Part shown: piece after piece, positions 21,237-30,936 of the stretch
Layout: each line of letters opens with the position of its first letter
How positions within the stretch are numbered: position 1 is the first letter of the stretch
NCBI RefSeq assembly: GCF_024362695.1
Contig: NW_026063240.1
Location: 124,001 to 188,000 of the forward strand
From: Pectinophora gossypiella
Taxonomy: Eukaryota; Arthropoda; Insecta; Lepidoptera; Gelechiidae
Direction: 5' to 3'
Length of the DNA stretch: 64,000 nucleotides
Notes under the pieces: generated by a model
Told to the model about the DNA's origin: nothing
Databases searched by the model: none
Seen by the model: only the letters and a program-made list of their open reading frames with translations
Made by a program: the position numbers and the translations under genes

Positions 21237-21480
21237 GGTTATTTTATTGTAATTTTTTTTAGGACACATGGTCTGAAATAAAATTATTGTATTGTATTGT
21301 ATTTATTTGAGTATTTTTCTAATTTGATTTAGTTTTAACTTAATTTAATTTTACCATTGTATTTTGTTGATTTTGGAATTTTAATTTTTGAATTGTAATT
21401 TTAATTTAATTTCTAATGTAAATATGGGTTACATGCCTGAAATAAAATGATTTTATTTATTTATTTATTTATTAGTGGGA
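21237..21480 (+). other. LINE-L 3' region and a second LINE-like tail
   Basis: The 3' untranslated part ends in CTGAAATAAA plus ATTGT repeats near 21300. It is followed by AT-rich sequence with a second similar ending (ACATGCCTGAAATAAA) and a (TTTA)n tail at about 21450-21472. The second ending may be an older truncated copy of a related LINE. Confidence 0.5.
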
Positions 21481-21805
21481 TAGTCACCCATAAGTACATA
21501 TCCAAATGCAGTTGTTAAAATGAATATATGACTAGTATTGTATATATAAGTTTAGATTAAAGAAATGAATGGAAAAAAGGAAGTGTAAAGTTATATTTAC
21601 TTTTCTAATAAAAGTATTATATGAAATCAGGAAAAAAACTACTCAAGATGGTACTGAAAGGGGCAGATTGTTTATTTAGAGGAAAGAAATGGTAAAAGAC
21701 ACAAATTAAATACAAATATGGTATATTATTTCACACTTTTGCAAACACTAAGGATACAATTTTATTTGGAACCAAGTAACGTATTATCTCTTTATATTTT
21801 TGAAA
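21481..21805. other. AT-rich spacer, nothing recognised
   Basis: I find no ORF, repeat end or conserved motif here. It ends exactly at the A before the Helitron 5' terminus at 21806. Confidence 0.4.
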
Positions 21806-21924
21806 TCTATACTTATAATAAATCTGTAGAGAGGTCAATTCTGTACATTAAATATTTTTTCAAAATAACTATCAGGGGGTGATAAGTGATCGATACTGAT
21901 GCCAAAAATGCAATCAGTAAAATT

Positions 21925-21959
<35 letters not shown>

Positions 21960-21964
21960 GTCTA

Positions 21965-21997
<33 letters not shown>

Positions 21998-23569
21998 ATG
22001 TTCCTTATAGAAACAAAAACTACTGGACGGATTTTAATGAAACTTGGTACAATTATTCTTCACACTCCTGGACAGGTCATAGTATACTTTTCATCACGCT
22101 ACAATCAATAGGAGCAGAGTAGTGAAGGGAAATCCTTTTGTATGAAAAACCTAAACCACTCAAGTTAGACGTTTGAAATTTGGCATGAAGGTACCTTAGA
22201 TACCGTAGAGGTGCACTAAGAAAGGAATTCCCAAAATTCTCACGGGAACGGGAATTAGCGGGAAATACCTTTTGTATGAAAAATCTAAACCACTCAAGTT
22301 AGACATTTGAAATTTAGCATGCAGATACCTTAGGTACCGTGGAGGTGCACTAAGAAAGGAATTCCCGAAATTCTCACGAGAACGGGAATTAGCGGGAAAA
22401 TCCTTTTGTATGAAAAATCTAAACCATTCAAGTTAGACGTTTGAAATTTGTCATGCAAGTACCTTAGGTACCGTGGAGGTGCACTAAGAAAGGAATTCCC
22501 GAAATTCCCACGGGAACGGGAATTAACGGGAAAATCCTTTTGTATGAAAAATCTAAACCATTCAAGTAAGATGTTTAAAATTTGGCACGCAGGTACCTTA
22601 GACACCGTAGAGGTGTACTAAGAAAGGAATTCCCGAAATTCCCACGGGAACGGGAATTAGCGGGAAAATCCTTTTGTATGAAAAATCTAAACCACTCAAG
22701 TTAGACGTTTGAAATTTGGCATGCAGGTACTTTAATAAACTTAAAGCTTAGTTGCAACAGGATATTACAAAATTCCCACGGGAACGGTAGTTAGCGGGAA
22801 AAAACATTTGTATGAAAAAATCAAATCTAAATAAAAGGAGAAACTGACTGACTCAGTGACTGACATATCAACGCATAGCCTGAACGGCTAAATGTAGGCA
22901 TTTGAAATTTGGAAGGGACATAGCTTAGATACCGTAGAGGTGCACTAAGAAAGGAATTCCCGGAATTCCCACGGGAACGGAAATTAGCGGGAAAATCCTT
23001 TTGTATGAAAAATCTAAACCGCTTAAGTTAGACGCTTGAAATTTGGCATGCAGGTACCTTAGTTAACTTAAACCTTAGTTGCAACAGGATATTGCAAAAT
23101 TCCCACGGAAACGGGAGTTAGCGGGAAAAAAACATTTGTATGAAAAAATCGAAACCGCGTAAGATAGATGTTTTCAATTCAATTCAATTAAATTATTTAT
23201 TGCATTCCATGTAGTACAATGGGGTGTTACATAGGCATAGGAACTAAAACATGGACCCTGTAGGGCACAGCAACGTTGAAGGGAAGAGAGGAAGTGTGTA
23301 TTAAAATTAAAACTCAATGAACAATCAATTAAAAAAAAAATCAATTCAATCAATTGATTCAATCTAGCATGCATGCATGCATACCTTAGTAAATATAAAG
23401 TTTATTTTTGGCTGTATTTTGAAAAATGGAAGTTATTGGGAAAAAAATTGTATGAAAAAATCTAAACTGCATAAGTTAGATGCTTGAAATTTGATATGCA
23501 CTCCCACACACACAAAGATCTCTCTCTTATATAACACGCCACGCGGACGAAGTCGCGGGCAAAAGCTAG
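21806..23569 (+). mobile_element. Non-autonomous Helitron, type 2, single 5' end
   Basis: It starts TCTATACTTATAATAAATCT at 21806 after A, with a (GTCT)n tract near 21930-21990. It ends with the hairpin GCGGACGAAGTCGCGGGC and CTAG at 23566-23569, followed by T. The body is a minisatellite of about 132-bp units, each carrying GGAATTCCCGAAATTCCCACG-type sequence. About five units are here, against about eight in the copy at 60963-63091. The 91-residue frames in it are repeat artefacts. This is the only complete non-composite Helitron in the window. Confidence 0.85.
23172..23365 (-). mobile_element. LINE 3'-end fragment nested inside type 2 Helitrons
   Basis: On the minus strand it reads GGAATGCAATAAATAATTTAA followed by ATTGA repeats, a typical LINE 3' end. 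The same insertion occurs at the matching place in the other type 2 Helitrons (about 44036-44226, 52058-52237 and 62700-62890). It therefore predates their spread and travels as cargo. Confidence 0.65.
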
Positions 23570-24331
23570 TACAAAATAAAAATAGTACTTAAAATAATAC
23601 TTAACTCGATCCTTCTAGTACAGCTGACCACCAAGAAGTGAAACCCCACCCTTCCTCGAAAGGGCTTTTATGCTAAACTATCACGTCATGTTGGACCAAT
23701 CAACGATGAGAATTATAACGTCAACTGTTTCCGATAACTTCGAAATCAAATCATTACATTTTAACATTAACATAATTAAAAGCTAGATTCCTCATTGTTT
23801 TCAATATAAATCAATATTAATTAATTAATAATTACAATTAAATTCATCTATTACGGCCATACTGACAGTACTTCGTCCTCGAAGAACTTAAATAATTATA
23901 AAAGGACAAAACTGAAATGAAATATTTATTAGCCCCAAAATGCGTCATTTTTGGAAACTAAATATATATTTTATTATACTTGTATTTACTTGCTCTGTCA
24001 TGTAGGTACCTATTACTTGCATAGACATGTTAGCCCCATTCATTCGCTGCAGTTGAGATAGACTAACACCAAACAAGTAATCGACCAGCGAATGATGGAG
24101 GTAATGCCAGATACATAGACATGCCGATCACATTCACCCGCTGCAAGTGAGACTAATCGGCACCAAGTATGTGGCCGACCAGCGATTACCTCGTACATAC
24201 ATGGAACAAATGAGAACAAGTTATATTATACAAATATCAATTTTAGCAGAAAAACATTCATTAAAATATACTTAGTGGTTCATTAACTATTATGTACAAT
24301 CAGATATTCAATCTATACAATAATTATTGAT
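23570..24331 (-). other. 3' non-coding region (possible LTR) of gypsy-B
   Basis: This lies downstream, on the minus strand, of the gypsy-B integrase stop near 24332. An LTR is expected here, but I could not define its ends because no second copy is in the window. It contains a direct repeat (24014-24195), described separately. Confidence 0.4.
24014..24195. repeat. Two diverged direct repeats of about 90 bp
   Basis: Two successive units share CATAGACATG, then CATTCRCYCGCTGCA, an ACTAA-CACCAA block and a CGACCAGCGA ending. The units are roughly 24017-24105 and 24115-24195. They lie in the presumed 3' region of gypsy-B and may be enhancer-like repeats. The function is unknown. Confidence 0.6.
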
Positions 24332-25105
24332 TAATGGCGTTTTCGGTAACAATGTTTTCTTCGACTAACTCTCCAGGCCACAATCTTAATTTTTCTTTGG
24401 ATATAATTACATCTCGCAAATTACGTAAACCTCTTAGAGCAAAGCGATCACATGGGAGTATTTCAACGATTTCATATGGTCCTTTATACTAAGGGGCCAG
24501 CTTGTCATTGCGTCTGTGGTTCTGATTAACATAAACTAAATCTCTAAAATTATAAATGATATTATTACGTCTCACCGAATCGAAGCGGTCTTTAAACCTT
24601 TCAGAAATTTGTATTAAGCGCCGCTTTGCAAGTTCACGATCAGCTTGGACGTCAATATTCGCTTCTAAACTATCGTCATTTAGATCATTTAATCGAGCCT
24701 GAACACAAGGTATATTTGCTTCTACGCCTATGAGCAATCGCAAAGGTGAAAATCCAGTTGACTTTTGAACCGTAGTATTTATAGACTGCTGTACTTTCCA
24801 CAGTCCGCTCGGCAAATCTGACGATTCATTACACATAGTACAAAGCATATTACAAACTGTGGCCACGTATCTTTCCACCTGTCCATTACTCCTAGGCGTA
24901 CCGGTAGCTATCATGTGGTGCAAGATATTTAGACTTCTAAACAATGCCTGGATTTGATTAGAACTGAAATTAGTGCCACGATCAGTGACAACCAATGAAG
25001 GTGTACCAAATAATGTGATGGTTTCCCTTATAATAGGGATCAGTTCCTGTGTGTTTAGAGTTTTAAGTGGTTTTAGTAAACAAAATTTTGTGAAACCGTC
25101 CACCA
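24332..25105 (-). pseudogene. gypsy-B integrase, core and C-terminus
   Basis: On the minus strand this continues the Ty3/gypsy integrase broken at 25105/25106 by Helitron H2. It shows the core VDGFTKF segment, TDRGTNF (second catalytic Asp, near 24980) and NGQVERY (Glu, near 24875), then a chromodomain-less C-terminus with NFRDLVYV. A TAG at about 24487-24489 interrupts the frame, but recognisable coding sequence (YKGPYEIVEI, LRLWPGELVEE) continues to about 24332. Removing H2 joins this to 27913-28312 without a frame change. Confidence 0.8.
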
Positions 25106-25136
25106 TCCATACTAATATTATAAATGCGAAAGTAAC

Positions 25137-25185
<49 letters not shown>

Positions 25186-27912
25186 TACTCTTTCACGCCT
25201 AAACGGCTCAACGGATTTTGATGAAATTTGGTATGGTGATAGATGATAACCTAGAAATGGTCATAGGCTATAAATAATCACGCCATCGTTCTTAGGGGGT
25301 AGGCAGTTGGCAGATAACTAAATTGATTTAGTGATTTGTAGTCGTTTTTGTTGGGACTTTTGCTCTTTCACGTCTAAACGGCTGAACGGATTTTAATGAA
25401 ATTTAGTAAGGTAATAGTTGGTTATCTACAAACGGTTGTACGATCAAATTGATCACGTCATCGTACTTAGGGGGTAGGAAGTAGGCAGAAAACTGAATTG
25501 AGTTAGTGATTTTTTTATGGTTTTTGCTGGGAGTTTTGTCTATCATGCCTAAACGGCTCAACGGATTTTGATGAAATTTAGTTAGCTGATAGATAGTAAT
25601 CTAGAAAAGGATATGGCCTATTAATATTTATGCTATCGTACTTAAGGCGTAGGCAGTAGACAGAAAACTAGGTTAGTGATTTTTAATTGTTTGTTTTAAA
25701 AGTTTGCCTCATTCACGCCTTAACGTCTGAACGGAATTTTATAAGACTTGGTTAATTTAAAGATAGGATCTTAGGCACGGACACAGGCTACATTTTATGG
25801 CGGGAAAATACCTCATTCCCGCGGAAATCTAGATTTCGTGATCGTGTCAAGAAGCGCATGACGCCATAGCTACTGGAATGATTTCGATGTTTTTTTTTAA
25901 ACTGAGTGACCTCAAGTTAGTATTTGATCACTTTTCTAACTTAGAGGGTAGGTAGGCGCCATAATTTAGGGAATTTATGATAAAATTTTGATGCAACTGT
26001 CTTTATTAAACAGGTATATCTCATTCCTACAGGAACCTACACATAGCTATAGCTAGCTATCTATTAACATTAAAACTCTTTCTAGAATCATATTACGCCA
26101 ATTAATTGATCTGATTTGTATAAGTTTTTTTATTCAACTGACTGTTACATTACATACAGATAAAAGCTAATTACTTACACCACATAATTAATATAGTACT
26201 ACATGACTAGCTACGCTTTAAACTTGAGGAGGTAATTCGATAGACATTTATACGAACTTTAAGCCCAGTAATCAATCATAGTAATAAGGTAATACTCATT
26301 TTAGACAAAGAAACGGATAGGTAATCAGTTCGTCAACGAAATTATAACACCTACACTTAGTTTGTTTACTATTTAACGAGGGAAAATAATCCTTACTAAT
26401 ATTATAAATGCGAAAGTAACTCTGTCTGTCTGTCTGTCTGTTACGCTTTCCCGCTTAAACCTCTCAACCGATTTTGATTAAATTTGGCACAGACAATCTT
26501 TAGACCCTGAGAAAGAAAATAGGATACCTTTTATTGCGAAAAGAAGGGACGAAGAGATTGAAATAGGGGTTGAAAGTTTGTATGGGATATTTTAATTTTA
26601 AAATATAAATCCATGAAACTTTATATTTAAGCACTTGATAAAAAATAATTAAACATTTGTTCTAGCGTTGCTGAAATTTCGACCAGTGAGGGGGTGAAAT
26701 GAGGGTTGAAAGTTTGTATGGGAGTTCGTCATTTTTGGGGATAAAACCACGAAACTTTATATTTAGGAACTTGATAAGAAATAAAAAAAACAATTTGTTA
26801 AAGCGTTTTTGAAAATTCGATCTTTGAGGGGATGAAATAGGTGTTGAAATTTTTTATGAGGTTCGTCATTTTTCAAGATAAAAATATTAAATTTTGTGTT
26901 TAGGCACTAAATAACAAACAAAAAATCGTTTGTTCAAGCATTTTGAAATTTTTACCAGTATGGGGGTGAAATACGGGTTGAATGTTTGTATGGGTATTCG
27001 TCATTTTTGAAGATAAAACCATGAAACTTGATACGTAGGTCTCTTAGGATGTGCAGAGTTTTTCAACAAACGGATTTTCCGAAATTCGAACGGAACGGAA
27101 CGGATTCGGAACGGGAACTACGAAGCCAAACTTTTTGTATACAAAATATTAACCACTGAACCTAGGAACATGATATTTAGTAGTTTTGGGTGTATCAAGT
27201 TAAAAAAATTTGGCTTTTGTAGATAAAGTTCCTTTTAACGAATACTCTGCATCGCCGCCACTGCCGTCGGTCGTCGTTCGTCGTCGCGCACATTCGCCGA
27301 AGTGTGGCGGCAGTCAACGGCGCTGTCTTGTGGTGGGGGAGCGCACGTGGTGTATACGTGGCCTGCTCGCGAGTGTCGAGTCCAAACAATTTCTACATTT
27401 TAACAAATAATAACAAAATAGCAAACGTTGTGTACAAAAAAGTTTTAAATTAGGTCATTTTAAAATATTTTTGTACACAACGTGACGCTGACCCCTGTAA
27501 GTGTCTTGGACATAAGGGACCGATAAATATTCCTAGGTAATTTCTGCCACTCAATGGAATACACCTCATACCTCACCTGGATACCTCAGGGCGGGCTTAG
27601 AAGTCGAGGCAGACCGCGTAAAAGATGGTGTGACGACCTCAATGCTTATCGCAAGGATTGGCCGGAGATCGCACAAAGTCGAGAGGAGTGGAAAAATCAA
27701 GGGGAGGCCTTTGCCCAGCAGTGGGATCGTATAGGCTAAATAAGATAAGAATGGAATACATAGGTACTTTATAACGACTGTAAACAGATATTTTTTATTT
27801 TTTTTAAATATACCTACTTACTCTCTTTTAATCACATGCTATACCGTTCCTTTTATATAATCCTTAATATTCAAATTAAAAGTACGCAGACGAAGTCGCG
27901 GGTACCAGCTAG
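25106..27912 (+). mobile_element. Composite non-autonomous Helitron (H2) in gypsy-B integrase
   Basis: The 5' terminus TCCATACTAATATT is at 25106 (A before it) and the 3' terminus CTAG is at 27909-27912 (T after it). A second complete 5' end, TCCTTACTAATATT, is at 26390 and is also preceded by A. The outer part (25106-26389) is thus a 5' fragment fused to a whole inner element (26390-27912). The element is 2807 bp and its removal restores the integrase frame. It matches H1 in reverse orientation but carries an extra LINE fragment at 27564-27749. Confidence 0.85.
27564..27749 (+). mobile_element. RTE-like LINE 3' fragment inserted in H2
   Basis: The 186-bp insertion is flanked by the 11-bp duplication AATGGAATACA (27553-27563 and 27750-27760). 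The equivalent site in H1 (about 328-338) is empty. It encodes the end of an RT ORF: RGRPRKRWCDDL, then SREEWKNQGEAFAQQWD and a stop, the usual C-terminus of RTE-type LINEs in Lepidoptera. It ends in a TAAG-like tail. This is a 5'-truncated, dead-on-arrival insertion. Confidence 0.8.
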
Positions 27913-28412
27913 TTAATAATATATGTCGATAACCCTCACTAGTTGTCGGGAAAGGTCCAGTGCAATCCAAATGTATAGTGTGAAATGGGATTGCCGTTTT
28001 GTCAATTGGGTGCAGTAGACCCTGTTTTGGACCAGAATGTCCTTTACTTTTGACACAAATTAAACAATGAAAAATATATTTTTTAACAAAAGCCGCCATT
28101 CCAGGAAACCAAAAATATTGCCTAATTTTATTTAATACTTTATCAGACCCCACATGACAGTTTTCGTCATGAAAGAGTCTCAGAAGGCTTAGCCTATAAC
28201 CTTTTGGCACAAATAATTTTGGCTCTGCATCAGGATCAGATTTGTAATGCAACAGGTCATTATTGATTACATATTGGTTAGAGTCCAAATCACCAGAAGC
28301 TAATTGTGACATTAAAGTCTGAGTCTCCGAATCATTTCGCTGGGCTCGTTTAAGCCATGATTCAGAGCCATTGTTGTCAAGGACTTCAATTAAATTAACT
28401 ACAGGCAGTGAA
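27913..28412 (-). pseudogene. gypsy-B integrase, N-terminal part
   Basis: On the minus strand, coding sequence is open from about 28410 (LPVVNLIEV) to the Helitron junction at 27913. It includes the zinc-binding HHCC region (HDENCHVG, then CLICVKSKG, near 28150-28040) and the start of the catalytic core, with HLDCTGP carrying the first catalytic Asp near 27975. The part upstream is separated by a SINE insertion whose removal keeps the frame. Confidence 0.8.
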
Positions 28413-28597
28413 TTGTGTCCTCTAACATGATGGACTAATGTTATGGGCGATAGGCTGATCCCTTATCACCATAAGGTTCATCATATCCATCTTTGGACTT
28501 CGTATCAACAGTGGCTGCAAGTTGTCTTTGATTACTTGTGGCTCTGCCCACCCCATTAGGGATTACGGGCGTGAGTTTATGTATGTATGTATGTATG
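28413..28597 (+). mobile_element. SINE-like insertion 1 (with (TATG)n tail)
   Basis: The 185-bp insertion in gypsy-B is flanked by the 13-bp duplication TACAGGCAGTGAA (28400-28412 and 28598-28610). It contains ATGGGCGATAGGCTGATCCC and, near the 3' end, CTCTGCCCACCCCATTAGGG, then ACGGGCGTGA and TATG repeats. The 3' part resembles the 3' end of LINE-R (49160-49265). Together with its 13-bp duplication it accounts for 198 bp, so gypsy-B returns to frame when it is removed. Confidence 0.8.
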
Positions 28598-28610
28598 TAC
28601 AGGCAGTGAA

Positions 28611-28820
28611 AGATTTCGTTTTGGTTGTGGAGACTTAACTGGGTTGCGGCTTAGAAAGTCAACATGACTGATAAATTTACCCTTCTTGTAAACGATATCA
28701 AACCGAAAATCCGGCATTAAAGTCCACCAACGGGCTACTCTAGGTGACAGGTCATTTTTTGACATGGTAGATTTTATGGCGTTACAATCGGTAACAATCC
28801 TGAAGTCGATGCCAAGGAGG
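28611..28820 (-). pseudogene. gypsy-B RNase H fragment
   Basis: On the minus strand this encodes VYLLGIDFRIVTDCNAI, a DLSPRVARWW block, FDIVYKKGKFISHVDFLSRN and a linker. These are the end of the Ty3/gypsy RNase H and the tether. The longer reading frame to 28906 runs into the second SINE and is not gypsy. The upstream RT is not visible. The sequence across SINE 2 (29009 onward) soon becomes A-rich and unrelated. Confidence 0.75.
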
Positions 28821-28833
28821 TATACCCGGAAAT

Positions 28834-28995
28834 ACATACATACATACATAAACTCACGCCCGTAATCCCTAATGGGGTGGGCAGAGCCACAAGTAATCAA
28901 AGACAACTTGCAGCCACTGTTGATACGATGTCGTAAGCTGGATATGATGAACCTTATGATGATAAGGGATCAGCCTATCGCCCATAACATTATTT
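28834..28995 (-). mobile_element. SINE-like insertion 2 (inverted relative to SINE 1)
   Basis: The 162-bp copy of the same family in opposite orientation is flanked by the 13-bp duplication TATACCCGGAAAT (28821-28833 and 28996-29008). It starts about 24 bp further in than SINE 1, so it is slightly 5'-truncated. The two copies form an inverted pair around the RNase H fragment but are independent insertions, as their different target duplications show. Confidence 0.8.
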
Positions 28996-29008
28996 TATAC
29001 CCGGAAAT

Positions 29009-29205
29009 GTTTAAAAAAAATAAAAAAAAAAAAAATCATTTATTCTCAGACTACAGTCCATAGATATGTTAGTATGATTAACTTACATGCTATGTTAGTA
29101 ACAAGTAATGTAGATAATAAGCAGATGGGCAACCTCACCGTGCGCTCGGGCGCAACACGTGCAGCTGGTGTCATACCAAAATGCATGCGATATGGTTTTG
29201 TATAC
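29009..29205. other. A-rich tract and unassigned flank of BEL-B
   Basis: An A-rich run (about 29011-29036) may be the poly(A) end of an old retroposon on the plus strand. The remainder contains a GC-richer piece (CACCGTGCGCTCGGGCGCAA) that I do not recognise. It ends in TATAC (29201-29205), the left target duplication of BEL-B. Confidence 0.4.
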
Positions 29206-29486
29206 TGTTGGGGGTTACTCGTCGTTAACGGTACTCCGGTTGTTGTAGGGTAGTTGTTATAAGGTAACACCAAACCATCACTTAAATGTTCAAAGGGTTT
29301 ATTTATAAAAGTTATAGTTAAGTTTATTTATCTGAGCGTCACTTTCTGAGATATTGTTAATAAGTAACGAGATACACACACGCGTTGCGATTGTGTAGCG
29401 ACTACGTGACGACTGATTCTAATTAGGTCAATTAGGTAAAAATGCGCTGTTAGCAAAAATGCCTGTACGAAGGCTCGTACGGTACA
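29206..29486 (-). repeat. BEL-B 3' LTR
   Basis: This 281-bp LTR matches the 5' LTR at 37376-37651 with a few substitutions and a 5-bp difference near its start (TGTACCGTACGAG against TGTACGAG). A purine-rich segment (CCTCGGGAGCA) lies directly upstream on the minus strand as a candidate polypurine tract. Confidence 0.85.
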
Positions 29487-29576
29487 TGCTCCCGAGGGAA
29501 GAGTTCAGATAAGTAAACTTGCGTTGGTATATAAAATTCCAATATGACATAATATATAAAGAAAATCTTATAAAAT

Positions 29577-30845
29577 TCAAAGTTTAAATTCTCTTCTAAA
29601 TGCTGGTTTCGGTTGCTGTTGGTTGCTCGAAGACTTATGTGTTGCTTCTTGATTAGATGTTATCTTCTGTAATTCTATCTCTTCTACTTGTTTATCTTCT
29701 CTCTTGGGTGTTGTTGCAATCTGCCTTTTATTTTTCTTGCACTTGAAGATACGTTGTTTATATCGCCGTAAGATTGCAATGGCAATTCCTGCCACCAACA
29801 AAGTGCTCATGCTGTAGTTGCTGACGTCATGAACAGAAAGGACATTGGGGAGGTGTTCACGTTGTTTCTGATTAGTTATCTGTTTCTCGATCAGTCTGTG
29901 TTGTTCTGAGGTGTTGAATCGAGTTAATAGTATATTCTTACTTTCATAGGTATCCAGCAAGTCGTTTGGTGAGTCAATGCTAGGTATTTCCAGAGTCATA
30001 CTCTTCTTGGTTTTGCTCCCAAAGACGTTGTAAGAATATATCGTAATATCCTTATGTTGTATTATGCAATCTTGATCTAAGGCCAGTAGACCCGCCATTG
30101 TTATTATCGTATTTGTAACTTGATTCCGGCACACTATACGCGTTGGACATTCTGTGTTACAATTATAGAGCCATATGTTTGGCTTATGTAGTTTTCTCCA
30201 TTGGTCATTACATTGTTGTTGTAGCCAATTGCATGTAATGTTTACATTTTGGCTAAGTATCTTAGCTTCGCAAAATGCTGTTTGGCTGCGTAGGTTATTT
30301 ATCGGTTTGTAGGCGTGGCAAATGTAGTTGTCCTCCATCACCATGGTACATTGCTGTAGATCTGTTTCTTCGATCTGTATGTAGGTATTTTTTGCAAAGT
30401 TGACCGCTATGTATTGCGAAGATATAGCGATTTTCTTACACTGCCCGTGACTTATTGGTCTAGGTATAGGCATGTTTTGGTATAATGTATACTCATCGTC
30501 GCTTATAAGCGGAATGTGCAATTCGAATAACAGGTATTGTTGAGTTATTCTTGCTTTAACATATATGATTTTGTACATGTTGCGAATATTAGATTCATCG
30601 TAGTTTGAGATGGGTAATGTTAATCTTTTAGAAATCACACCCCCTATTAGGTTTAGTTGTTCGGTCAATTGCGTTGGAGTAAATAGGTTCATATCTAGAT
30701 GACCTTTGTGTATATCCGTCAAGGCATTGATTAGCATTTCTTGAGTTCTTCTTAGTACTGATATTAACAGGCTAGCCGTTATCGCGCCAGCGTTAATATC
30801 GTTCATTGTTTTCATAATTTGAACTCTATTTTCTATGACTGACAT
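29577..30845 (-). pseudogene. BEL-B envelope-like glycoprotein, main part
   Basis: This open frame of about 420 residues follows pol. It contains many cysteines in the central ectodomain (about residues 140-245), a C-terminal hydrophobic segment near residue 350 (STLLVAGIAIAIL) followed by a basic RRYKQR anchor, and a hydrophilic cytoplasmic tail. The layout and position match the F-type envelope proteins acquired by insect LTR elements. The N-terminus, with a signal-like hydrophobic segment, is in the end of the preceding frame (near 31290), so a break separates the two parts. I assign it as env by architecture, not by database match. Confidence 0.65.
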
Positions 30846-30936
30846 ATCGTATTGCGTTTATTGCATATGACGTTGTATAGTTTCGAATTGCCTGTTGACA
30901 AAATCTTCATTTTTCTTTATAAGATTGTTTTCGGCC

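Larger units (their letters stand above)
15265..21310 (+). mobile_element. Two-ORF APE-type LINE (LINE-L), near full length, interrupted
   Basis: The order is a short leader, ORF1 (15288-16670), ORF2 (16670-21236), and a 3' region ending in ACATGGTCTGAAATAAA and an (ATTGT)n tail (about 21270-21305). Two later insertions split ORF2: a pogo-like DNA element (17799-18758) and a truncated antisense LINE (19397-20184). Its exact clade is uncertain. The RT carries YADDMVLL, and ORF1 carries a conserved DLHKLPPVTFDHVD segment. The 5' boundary against BEL-A is approximate. Confidence 0.75.

Noticed and set aside
21886..22122. Frames with long runs of Ser-Val-Cys-Leu (also near 25000, 45700, 46100, 53700, 61100)
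   Set aside because: They are translations of the (GTCT)n microsatellite at Helitron 5' ends.
22330..22605. A 91-residue frame repeated at about 22330, 44793, 52803 and 61857
   Set aside because: It is read through the 132-bp minisatellite of type 2 Helitrons. The protein itself is repetitive and its conservation follows the DNA repeat.
28413..28995. Inverted pair of SINE-like copies as terminal repeats of a DNA transposon
   Set aside because: Each copy has its own different 13-bp target duplication, so they are two independent insertions.
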